Source of the DNA: Oehlia diaphana | Taxonomy: Eukaryota; Glomeromycota; Glomeromycetes; Glomerales; Glomeraceae | Length of the DNA stretch: 31,343 bases | Direction: 5' to 3' | NCBI GenBank assembly: GCA_003833135.1 | Contig: QZLH01001051.1 | Location: 9,366-40,708 of the forward strand | Shown: positions 1 to 9,639 of the stretch, in pieces | Position numbering within the stretch: position 1 is the first letter of the stretch | Layout: every line of letters begins with the position of its first letter | Notes under the pieces: generated by a model | What the model was told of the DNA's origin: nothing | The model's input: the letters and a program-made list of their open reading frames with translations, nothing else | Database searches by the model: none | Made by a program: the position numbers and the translations under genes

Positions 1-564
1 ACAGCAAATAAGCCTCGATTTAACAGATGGAATATGAGAAAAAGAGCATCAGATATTAGAATTCTGAAAAATATACCAGGTATTACTGTATATAATTATT
101 GTATTTTTATTATAAAAATATATTATATTAAAATTATTTTATTTATAGTTCGTGAAATAGGATTAGCAAATGTAACAGAAAGTCATCTTTTAGAAGATGG
201 AAATTTTATTATTATCCTTTCTGATAATAAATTATGTCTTGGTAGAGTAATAGCTAAATACCAAAAAATTGGTGAACGTCATGCTTATATTAATATAGGA
301 GTAGATTCTATTGACAGTCTTTCATATGTATCAATTTATTTGTATATACACTTATATGGAAGGATGTTTACTCGTCAGTCACGTATTGGAAGGTATTTGT
401 TTACACATATTCCCTATAAAGAAATAGTATATCATTTAGGTCAATTGGATGATATTACAGATGAAGTATCTGATTTATTAACAATATTTGGTGAAGCACG
501 TGAAATATTCCAATTTTTTCAAAAAGAAGAAATCTTTCAAAGATTGCAATGTATATACAAATAA
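1..564 (+). CDS. 3' part of a spliced protein-coding gene, unrecognised
   Basis: The frame is open from base 1, so the gene starts left of the window; the ATG at 34 is probably internal. A 69-nt GT..AG intron fits well at 80-148: the donor follows AATATACCAG, the acceptor is TTTATAG, and the joined reading is ...NIP-VREIGLANV... The intron length is a multiple of three and contains no stop, so an unspliced reading gives a 176-aa ORF with a spurious hydrophobic stretch (IFIIKIYYIKIILFIV). The spliced C-terminal part is about 160 aa and ends at TAA 562-564. Visible features are a DGNFIIILSDNKLCLGRV segment (beta-rich by look), YLFTHIPYKEIVYHLGQ and an acidic/phenylalanine-rich tail. There is no catalytic motif I can name. 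Its style resembles C-terminal parts of mobile-element proteins of these fungi, but that is an impression only. An AATAAA-like signal follows near 575. Confidence 0.6.
   Translation, partial: TANKPRFNRWNMRKRASDIRILKNIPGITVYNYCIFIIKIYYIKIILFIVREIGLANVTESHLLEDGNFIIILSDNKLCLGRVIAKYQKIGERHAYINIGVDSIDSLSYVSIYLYIHLYGRMFTRQSRIGRYLFTHIPYKEIVYHLGQLDDITDEVSDLLTIFGEAREIFQFFQKEEIFQRLQCIYK
80..148 (+). other. intron (69 nt, stop-free, multiple of three)
   Basis: GTATTA donor and TTTATAG acceptor. Removing it restores a continuous hydrophilic protein (NIP|VREIGL). It is the kind of intron that ORF callers read through. Confidence 0.6.
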
Positions 565-850
565 TTATATAAATAATAAATAAAGTTACATAAATAGTTA
601 CATAATAATAAAGTTAGTTACATTAATAATAAATTTAATTGATATTTTTGATATTTTTAAATGTTTTTAAATTACCAAAAAATTAAGATTACAAAAATTT
701 AAAGTTACTGAAAACTTAAGGTAAAATTCAATATATTTTTAAAAGGTCACTATATGTATAAGGTAAAATTATGAGATAAAAAAGGTTGGTAAAATTACTA
801 GTAAATTTGAAATTTTTCCCAGAGACCTTTATTAGGAGTAAGCGGGGTCC
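565..850. other. AT-rich 3' flank, no gene seen
   Basis: This follows the stop codon of the left-edge gene. It has short repeats of a GTTACATAA-like motif at about 584-625 and possible AATAAA polyadenylation signals, but no open frame that looks coding. Confidence 0.5.
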
Positions 851-1134
851 TATATTAGGCTGTTCCAACTTGATTATTTATTTAATGTCCTCCCTCCCCT
901 CTATTTTTTAAAAAATTTGAGATTTAATAAACATATATTAACAAATACCTTCTTTATTTTTAAAAAAATTTAAAAGCTAATAAACATATAGTGCCTTTAA
1001 ATTTTGCCTGAAATTTTCAAATTTTCCTATGTTTATTTATTTGGTTTGTTTAACTTAAGCCCTTTTTCCCCCTTAATTTTTTCAAAAGGCCTGGATGTTA
1101 AACAAACAATTAATTTAGAACAGTCTTATTAATA
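851..1134. mobile_element. MITE-like element with diverged terminal inverted repeats
   Basis: The left end TATTAGGCTGTTCCAACTTG (854-873) and following bases are mirrored by the reverse complement of about 1088-1134, which reads AATAAGACTGTTCTAAATTA and continues with TTGTTTAACATCC against TATTTAATGTCC on the left. The arms are about 40 nt with many mismatches. The interior is AT-rich and has no ORF, so this is probably an old non-autonomous DNA transposon. Target-site duplications cannot be called in such AT-rich flanks. Confidence 0.45.
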
Positions 1135-1781
1135 AAAAAAAAATGGCTACCCAAAATTTATTTAACAATAAAATTCAAAAATCTGAAACTTAAAACTTTA
1201 TTTTTTAATAAAAAAATTGGTAAATCTAAAACTTTTCTAAATTATAATCAGTTTCAGAAAAGATTAAACAATTAATTTAATTATAAAAAATAGGTTTAGA
1301 TTAAATTTTAACTAAACTAAAATTTTAAAAATAGTTTTAGTAAGTATTCTTAATTTAATATCAGATTTTATATTAAATTTTTTATTTCTCTTATCATAAA
1401 TTTTCTTTTCTCTAATATTCCTATATTTTTTTACTTAAAGTCTTTTTACTTATTTTTAAAAAACTATTAGTCTATTCCTATTAAATAAGAAAAAAGAATG
1501 GTTAATATCTAGAAAAAAAAATTAATACCATAGTATCACCTATTTATTAAAAGAAAATTCAAGCCAAAATGCTAAAATAAAGATAAAAAAACAGTTAATA
1601 CTATTTAAGGAAAAAGAAATTAATATCATAAATACTATATATCATTTATTTACCAGAAAAAAAAAAATCAACATCATAATAGACATTATTACCATAGTAA
1701 ACATTATAATATATCTATTTACCAAGAGAGAATCCAGGCTGAAATACTAAAAAAAAGAAAAAAAATAGTTAGTATAGAATT
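1135..1781. other. AT-rich intergenic sequence, no gene seen
   Basis: Low-complexity A/T sequence with poly-A runs and no sizeable open frame. An ATACCATAGTA-like phrase recurs loosely around 1525-1740, which suggests old local duplication. Confidence 0.4.
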
Positions 1782-2217
1782 CTAGATATCTCTAAAACAG
1801 GTCATAAGTCATATTTTTAGCAAATTGACCTATTTTTTAAGAGCTTAAAAAATCATTTTTAGCATCTAGTAGTCCAATTTTGATGAATTTTTTTTAAATT
1901 ATAGAGCTAAATAAAAGCTACAAAATAAAAAATTAACCTTACAAAAGTATCGGATTTGACCTTTCTGGGGTGTCATCTTGACCCGCTACATACACGTTAT
2001 CGATTACATATATTTTACAATACTTCATGAATAGGATCGATAATGTGCATACAGGAGGGTCAAGTTAGTATTGTGTCACAGGTCAAGTTCGATACTTTTG
2101 CACCTCAAATTAAATCACTAGATGCTAAAATATTTACAAAAAATAATTTTTTGAGTTTTAGCAAAAAGTGATATTTTTGGTTATAAGTCAATTATGATCT
2201 TTATATTAGATATCTAA
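1782..2217. mobile_element. large palindromic non-autonomous element, copy 1
   Basis: The outer ends CTAGATATCT (1782-1791) and TTAGATATCTAAG (about 2206-2217) are inverted, and both arms contain TTTTAGCATCTAGT. The core 1942-2100 is a long palindrome: CAAAAGTATCG at 1942 mirrors CGATACTTTTG ending at 2100, with TTGACC motifs in both arms, around a loop of about 31 nt at 2005-2035. The loop reverse complement (CTATTCATGAAGTATTG...) nearly matches the loop of the element at 5604-5763, so the two belong to one family in opposite orientation. No protein is encoded. Confidence 0.7.
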
Positions 2218-4530
2218 GGTCCTATTAGTACAGTTTAAAAAAGAAAAAAAATAAAAAAATGAATTTTATCTTAAGGTATAAAAAAATATTTTAACTATTC
2301 CTATTAAAAAAAGAAAAAGAAATAAATTAAATATGGTTTTTAAAAAGGAAAAGAAATAAAAAAATCTGCCAGAACTTATCTTAAAATATTTAATAAAAAA
2401 GAAAATGAAAGAATAGTTGAAATGGTTAATATTATTTTTTTTAAAAAAAATAAAAAATAAAAATAAAAACTTCTGAAGCTTATCTTAAAAAAAATAAATT
2501 AGTTATGAAGAACTATTTCTATTAAAAATTTTATAATAATTAAATAATTTTTAATGTAGTTATTAATAGATTAAACTAGTACTATTTCAAATTAAAAATG
2601 GTAGAAAATGATCAATATTTTTTAAAAAAAAAATTTTTTTATTTGTTTAGGTTAAAACTGAGATATCTCAGATTATTAATGATCCACATTATATACTTCA
2701 TATAACAATTTCAATCTAAGATAAAGTGCTTAAGTGCATAAATTGCAATTTGAGATAAGAATCAATCTAAAGTACAATTTATATAATTTCTTTTACTTTA
2801 ATTTTTAAATTATAGAAATAAAAGGTTCAGCAGTTAAATTTTAAAAGAAAAAATAAATTCTGATAAAATCTATAAAAAAAAGGTAAATAAAAATAAATAA
2901 AATAAAAAAATAAAAAGTAACTTATTTTTTTCTTTATTTTTAATAATAAAAATATATATATTACTTTTAGTAAAATTCAACTTTAATAATAGAAATTAAA
3001 TAAAAAATTTTTTAATAGTTTATTATTTACTTTTGAGTTTTAAATATTACATTGCATAAATGCAGTACTACATTTGATTTAAAATTTTTAATTTTACTGA
3101 TTTTAAGCTAGCATCATGAATTTGGCCAGAATTAAGAAAATTTTAACTGGAATTATAAATATATTTAGATATATAATAATCACAAATATTCTATGAATAA
3201 TATTTCCAGCTTCAGGCCAGTCTGATCAAATATTAAATTATATTAATTTTATTTAATTTTAAAGTATATATATAACTATATATATTATATATTTAAAGAT
3301 AACATTAATCTAAAAAATTTTCAAAATTTTGAAGTTATATATATAATTTCACATTGAATAAGTAATATAGTATTTTTAATTTTTTTTCAAAAACTATAAA
3401 CTAAATGAATTTCTTTCTATTTTCTTTTAAAATGAGTGTAAGATATTTTTTAATTGAGTAGTACAAATACTTTTTAGTACTTTCTTTATTTTCTAAATTC
3501 TAATATATTATTAATTCAATAAATTTTTTTATATTGTTTATTGTCAATAATTCATATTTAAGAATTTTTTCCTTTTCAAACATTTATACAATTAATACTA
3601 TTTTTATCATGTGAGGCTGAATATATTATTAGATAGTTTGAAATCAATAATAATATTATAATTGATGAATATTGATTTAGTTTGCTGTTTTTGTAATTCT
3701 TTCAATTTAAATTAGATATTCTCTTAATTATTGTAGCTTCAAATTTAATTTGGTTATAATTCTGATTTTAGTTTGTTATTTTTATAATTTTCTCATATCA
3801 AAATTAAAAAATATTAAAAATGTTATCATTTCCTTATAATGAATTTTATAAATTTTATAAATGCTTTCTTATCAAATGTCCTTGCTCATAAAATACTTGT
3901 TTATTCATTGTTACTATTATTTATATCCTATATATTTCTGTGAAAATATATAATCTAATGTTAAAATAGAAGTTCTTAATAAAAGAATCCATAAAGTACA
4001 TTTTCAGATGGGAACTTTTTTTCTTGGAAGAGCTAGCTGTAACTAATTCATTAAGGTAAAAAGTATCAAATCTTAAAGCATCATATAAATCTATCTTGAT
4101 CGACTATGATTGATTTCTTTACTTCCTTAAGATATAACAAAATATAAATTATGAAATTAATAAAATTAAAACTATATAAACAATTAAGATTTTAAGATAT
4201 TCATAAAGGATTCAATAAGACTTTTAACCAATTTGTAAACAATATTTATAAAAGTTTAAATTAAAGTGTTTTACAAATAAGTAGTTCTAATATTTCTTTA
4301 AGAATATTAAAAAGTGCAAAAAAAAGAGGAAATAAAACCTTAACAGGAAAGGATATTTCAATTTTGTAAAATAAAAAAAAAATGATATCAAAAATTTAAT
4401 TTTATAGGTAAATGAAATGAGTTTGAAAAATTTAAAGTTATATATTTTGAGTTCTTAACATGCTTCAGAACGTTGTTAAGTATTTGCAAATCATATGATA
4501 ATCTTGATATATGATGTATTACCATAACAT
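2218..4530. other. long AT-rich intergenic stretch, no gene seen
   Basis: About 2.3 kb of A/T-dominated low-complexity sequence with poly-A, poly-T and TATATA runs. I found no convincing exon on either strand and no clear tandem array. Confidence 0.4.
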
Positions 4531-5452
4531 ATTTACCTCAGTATCACCTTAAGATTTTTCTACCTCCATGTGACCAGTGATGTTTAAGAGATTTACCTCA
4601 GTATCACCGATACTTTTATAATTAAAATTTCACCTGGTGACATTTAAAGGAATATGAAAATAATAATTTTGTGAAGCAAAAAAAAACTAAGTTCCTCAAA
4701 TAAATATAAACAGTGAAAATGTGGTAGGGCATAATGCCGATAATGAATTTTACAAAATCACGTGAGGGTAAAAAAGTGACAGTGATACTGGAGAAGCTTG
4801 TTTAAAGGGCATGAAAAATAATTTTTCACCACTAAAAATTTCTGTCTCGCAGAATACTTATAAAAAAATAAAAACGGTGAGGACTGACACTAGATGTAGA
4901 GATTGGAATTGATTTTACAATAATCAATTTATCAAAATCGATAAGAATCAATTTTAAATCAATTATCAAATAAAAATTGAATTTACTTATTGTGGTGCAG
5001 TAGCATTAATAAAATTTTCCCTGCGTATTCTACAAGTTTTAGTTTTATTTCGGTTGACAACAACCTATTTGTTACACATTATTTGTCACATAGTTAATTT
5101 CTTAATTTTTTAATACCAGCTGTTTCATGACATTTTTGTAGGGTAACGCTAGGTAGTCTGTTAAGAAGTTAGTTTGTTATCACGTGACATTACAAAAATC
5201 CAAAAAAGGAAATTTTGTTGTCCAATGAAATTCAAGTTATGTTGTATAAAATTCCCAAAAATGAAATTTTTATATGAATTTTTAATAGTTACGTGACCGG
5301 CAGTAATATAATTTTGATTAACAATTATTCAATGATTAATCAATTCTAAAATCAATTCTAATAATGATAATCGATTCCAATCCTTAGGCCCAGGTGACAT
5401 TTTATGCAGGTCACGTGGGGGTGAAAAATCTTGGGGCGATGCTGAGGAAAAT
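4531..5452. mobile_element. nested inverted-repeat elements (MITE nest)
   Basis: The left terminus 4531-4575 (ATTTACCTCAGTATCACC...ATGTGACC) pairs with the reverse complement of 5409-5452 (ATTTTCCTCAGCATCGCC...ACGTGACC): about 37 of 45 positions match, and most mismatches are transitions. A further left-like terminus lies at about 4590-4608 and a right-like one at about 4756-4800 (TCACGTGAGGGTAAAAAAGT...GTGATACTGGAG). Several related elements therefore appear inserted in or beside one another. A separate element with its own TIRs sits inside at 4901-5382. No ORF was seen. Confidence 0.55.
4901..5382. mobile_element. inner TIR element of about 480 bp
   Basis: GATTGGAATTGATT at 4901-4914 is mirrored by AATCGATTCCAATC ending at 5382, a 14-bp terminal inverted repeat with one mismatch. 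Further in, both ends hold repeated ATCAATT/AATTGATT motifs. It lies between the two halves of the larger inverted-repeat element and so probably inserted into it. It is non-coding. Confidence 0.5.
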
Positions 5453-5603
5453 CCATAACATGATCTATAATTATATAGCTCTTTAATTGAAGTAGTTATG
5501 TATGCATTGCATATCTAAAATCTGTGACAGGCTAGTGTCGATTTCGGTGACAAATAACGGTGACAAATAAATTTTTGGCACTAAAAAAATTGTCCCTCAG
5601 ATG

Positions 5604-5763
5604 CAAATATATGAATCTTGACCCGTCACGTACGTGAAACTTGACCCACCTGCATGCACGTTGTCGATCCTATTCATGGTGTATTGTAAAATATATGTGA
5701 TCGACAACGTGCATGCAGTAGGTCAAGATTAATACATGTGACGGGTCAAGATTCATATTTTTG
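5604..5763. mobile_element. large palindromic element, copy 2
   Basis: The left arm 5604-5669 and right arm 5699-5763 are about 88% inverted-identical, with a 29-nt loop (5670-5698). Both arms share ATATGAATCTTGACCCGTCAC and CTGCATGCACGTTGTCGATC. The TTGACC motif occurs twice per arm. The loop TATTCATGGTGTATTGTAAA matches the reverse complement of the loop at 2005-2035. The arms are rich in CpG compared with the surroundings. A small minus-strand frame overlapping it is a by-product of the palindrome. Confidence 0.75.
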
Positions 5764-6793
5764 CCCCTCAGATACTTAGTGTTTTTGAACTCGTGGCTGC
5801 ACGTGATCAGTAACGCGTAAACATCACTCCTTCTTATTATAGCAAGATCGACATTAACTGTCACAGATTTGAGATAAGCGTATTCGTTACATTAGGAACA
5901 ATCATAATAAATCTTTGCTTCCATGCGTGATAAATTTTAATGTGTTATGAATAAAAAATCCATTGGTTCGTCTACTCCCAGGAAATATATCTTCTAGATT
6001 TTGATTATCTGCTATTATAATAAAATATGTCTTCCATGAAAATAAATGGAAAAAAGGAGAGAAAGAAAGAAAAGGATACATTTACAACAGCAAATTCTTA
6101 ATCTATTTTATATTAAAGCCACAAAATTAAAAAATTAAATGGGCTTCAAGTAAATATTGACATTTATCAACGTAGTGAATTTCGATATAACATATAGTAA
6201 ATATGGTAAATATGTATAATTATTAAATAGTCTATTAACCTTCAAAATTTTTATGTATAAAATTTGAGTATATATCATTTTACTTTAAAGATTAAAAGTA
6301 TTATAGTTCTGTTCTTTAGTCATTTGTACAAATTCCAATCATTTATGAATTAATATACTGTATACAGTATGTATAAAGTACTACAAATAGATAATATACG
6401 AATATTGAAATCCCATTATTTTTAAAAGAACTTTACGATATTTAATATTGCGGGTAACAAAAAAAGGAAAAAGAATCGAAAATTTCCAATTATGTAATTA
6501 ATGATATTAATTATATTTTCTTAACATATTCTCAGATCGTAAAAAACCAAATTGATTTTTTAAACATTGACGTAAATCATTCCATTCTATTGTTTCGATC
6601 TATTGAACGAAATTCAATTGTCAATTAATTGTTTTTCCTCTTCATCTAATGTATGATGATGATATACTAAGAAAAGAAATTTTTAATTATTTGATTAAAT
6701 GAAAAAAAAGGTTTAATCAAAATTATCTATAAATTACTCACATTCAAGATCGAGATAGTTATGTCAATAATTACAAAATTGACGAGCACTTAA
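5764..6793. other. intergenic sequence, no gene seen
   Basis: AT-rich with a purine-rich patch near 6050-6080 and a small palindrome ATACTGTATACAGTAT at about 6356-6371. No convincing coding exon was found. Confidence 0.4.
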
Positions 6794-6879
6794 TTAAGGA
6801 AGAATTTCAGTCATTCTTACGAATGGATCACGAAGATTTCCAATACGTCTCAACACATCTTTACTATTGATAGAATATC
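6794..6879 (-). CDS. possible terminal exon of an unrecognised minus-strand gene
   Basis: On the minus strand a good acceptor (TCTTTTTGTAG) precedes an open stretch whose second frame reads YSINSKDVLRRIGNLR, then DPFVRMTEILP, and a TAA at 6794-6796. Base composition is richer in G/C than the surroundings and the residues look protein-like. The obvious upstream ATG exon (6973-6947, donor GAG|GTAATA) joins in the wrong phase and would give an early stop, so I cannot build a complete gene. It may be a relic or may use another upstream exon. No family recognised. Confidence 0.25.
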
Positions 6880-6979
6880 CTACAAAAAGATATATGTATT
6901 TTAAATTTTATGTAATCACAACCGTTCTACATATGTAACTTATTACCTCTCTATCGGATAGACGTACTCTCATTTATTT

Positions 6980-9405
6980 TGATCTATGATTTAACAATTA
7001 TTAATAAAGAATTCTAAGTAAATTAAGTAAATGAATAATATACATAAAAAAACAAAGAAATTTGATACTTCTATATTTTAGTAATGTTATTGCGATCCGT
7101 GACCCAGAGTCAAATTTCAGATTACTAGATAATAAATTGAAGTGCCCGCTAATGTCATGATATAGTAGAGATCTTAACACAAGCGTACTAAAAATATACA
7201 GATTCTAAACATTTTAATTACAACCAATAAAACTGCTATCCGTTACATCTTAATATTTTTTTCTTTTTCCTACTTTGGTACTATAACTTATACATTTCTT
7301 TATAATGAACATTATTATTTATAACTAGCCGTTAGCCTGTTGCTTCACAACTGTACAATAGCTAAGCCGCGCTATGTAAGATACTAACATGTAACACAGG
7401 TAACACATTACAAAAATATTCATACAAAATTGCTTCCGTAAAATGTACTGTAAATAGTGTAAGTATGTAATATATTATTTTTTTTTATAAATTAATTTGA
7501 ATAAATTATTCATATTTCCCCTACTTTTAGATTTATTGAAAGACTGGTTTTAATTAGAATGAGGAGGACGCACTTCTCCTGTTGCAATTTTCACGGAACC
7601 CTTCTAATATCAACTAGTACTTTGATAGCCTTTTGCTTATCTTTCCATTAATTCGAGGTCATTTTTATTTACAGTATTTTTCCATGATCTATCCATAAAC
7701 TCTTCACGATCCCCGAGACCCCGACGCGGTAATAATTGAACGTCATATATGAAATGTAATAAATTATATAAATTTCATTTTTAGAATTACATTCTCCGAA
7801 TGTATGATCTTTCTTTCTAAATTAATAAAGACGTCCGTCAATTTCTGTTATAATTTTTTTATAGACATTTAGATTGAATAATTTAAACTCAACTGATAGA
7901 ATAAAGATAATTATCTTTACTGATTTTATATAATAAGGTTACAATATTGACTGGTTCTATTCGCTCAACTCTAGTATATAGAAAATTTTTCATCTCACGT
8001 TCAAATAGTTAATTTGATATGAGGAATTTAGTTGAACATCTTTCAATTCCAAAAAACTTTGATTTGTGAACTTCTATTATATATTATCAAATATTATCTC
8101 AATTTAATATACAAATAATATAATTATTTTTATCATATATCTGTTATATAATAAAATTTTACTTATCATTATCTTCCGATCTGTCGTACAAATTTGTTTG
8201 GATGTTGGATGAATTTTCTACCAATCAGAAACTCAATAATGTACCCGCGCCACTATTTTCTTTTGTCTTTATTATTATTTTTAAATTTTATACGTTTTAT
8301 TCTTTTATTTCTTTATATTTTTTTATTTATTTTCTTTTATCTTTTATTTCTTTTAATTCTTTATATTTCTACTATTTATGCTTATATTTTGCTTGTATTT
8401 TGACCGATATTGTTATTAATTCTGATCTTAAAATCCTGATTGGGTTTTAAACACGCGCTCGAATTTATCGGAAAAGTATATCAAAATCGATTTTAAACGA
8501 AAATTAACTTGAGTGATAGACTTAAGGAACTTTTTTTTATAAGGTTGATTTTTTAAATCAGTGTGAAAGTTGAAATTATTATAAATATTTTAAATTCTAA
8601 TTCTTCAGCACAAATTGGATTAATAGTAATACACTCTTATGTTTAATTTGTATAAGAAAAAAAAAAATTCTTTCACATTGCAAAATTGGAGCGATCTTAA
8701 ATTAATTTGTCGTTCTAAATTGTTTAAAAATTTCTATAAATTCTGAACGATCTGAAGCTTCATGTTAAAACGTCTATTATTAAATTAAATTGATTTTTAA
8801 GAAATTTTAATATTCTTGCAATCACAACATTTTTGAACCTTTGCTTTATAATTTTCTTTATATTATGTTAAAGCTTGTAAAAATATGAAATATTTAAGAC
8901 AAATTATTTTAGGCCTCTCACTCAACATATCATTTGACTTTAATTTATTAATTCTTTATCACACGATATTAATAAATGTATTTAAAGTTTTTACAAAATT
9001 TTTTTAAGCTAAAAAATTTATGACAAATATTATAATTTCGTGCTCACTATATGATAGTAATTTATTTTTATCAGTCGTTTACATCGTCTTGGCCCTACCA
9101 AAAAATTCCAATTGAAACCATTCAAATAATGTTCAAGTCATTTTTATTTGTGTAATTATTTTACCTCCATTATTTATATATTCGTTTATGATTAATTTCC
9201 CATAAATTCCATTTGTCCTAATTGTAATTTTAACATTATCATCACTATTCCTACTAAATTTACTATATGAATTGATACTAATGTTTTTATATATTCAAAA
9301 GATTAAAAACAAAATTCAAGTTAAAATTTTGCCACATGTATTTATAATATTAAAATATTTAGATTATATGCTAAAAATATTAATTGCTATTCATCAATAA
9401 TATGT
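6980..9405. other. long intergenic region, no gene seen
   Basis: Mostly AT-rich. At 8250-8400 there is a strongly T/pyrimidine-rich tract that gives spurious hydrophobic ORFs in two frames. Just before it, CCAATCAG at 8220-8227 looks like a CCAAT box, but no transcript start can be assigned. A small G/C-richer patch lies at about 7705-7730. Confidence 0.4.
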
Positions 9406-9633
9406 TTATTCCTTTTTTCTAATTAAAATCAATGGTAAAGTTGGTAAAGTTTCTTTTTGCCTTTTCAACTTTTTCAGTCCTCTTGGCGGACCTCGCTTTT
9501 TTTTTTGATTATCAAAAATGCATTCCTTGTCATGTTTTTGACATTGTGTACAGACTGGTTCACCGGAACATTTTGCTTTTATTTTACGACACAAGTTGCA
9601 CGCTACCGTTACCCTTTGCCTATTTTTTGGCAT
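9406..9633 (-). CDS. short Zn2Cys6 (fungal binuclear zinc cluster) protein
   Basis: A 75-residue minus-strand ORF begins MPKNRQRVTVACNLCRKIKA. Cysteines at 12, 15, 22, 28, 31 and 38 give the exact spacing CX2CX6CX5CX2CX6C of Gal4-type zinc clusters, with the usual basic residues between Cys2 and Cys3 (RKIKAK) and a basic KKKRGPPRG linker after Cys6. In this family the six cysteines bind two zinc ions and the domain contacts DNA in the nucleus. What is odd is the length: typical members carry several hundred more residues (dimerisation and activation regions), while this one stops after a lysine-rich tail at residue 75. It could be a truncated gene, a first exon whose donor I could not identify, or a mini DNA-binding protein. 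The start is the only upstream ATG in frame. Confidence 0.65.
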   Translation of the reverse strand: MPKNRQRVTVACNLCRKIKAKCSGEPVCTQCQKHDKECIFDNQKKKRGPPRGLKKLKRQKETLPTLPLILIRKKE

Positions 9634-9639
9634 TTTGAG

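Noticed and set aside
5670..5864. Minus-strand 64-codon ORF
   Set aside because: It lies across the loop and right arm of the palindrome and is better explained by that structure.
8194..8450. Two overlapping hydrophobic ORFs (69 and 82 codons)
   Set aside because: They come from a T/pyrimidine-rich low-complexity tract; both frames are open for the same compositional reason and give only F/L/Y-rich peptides.
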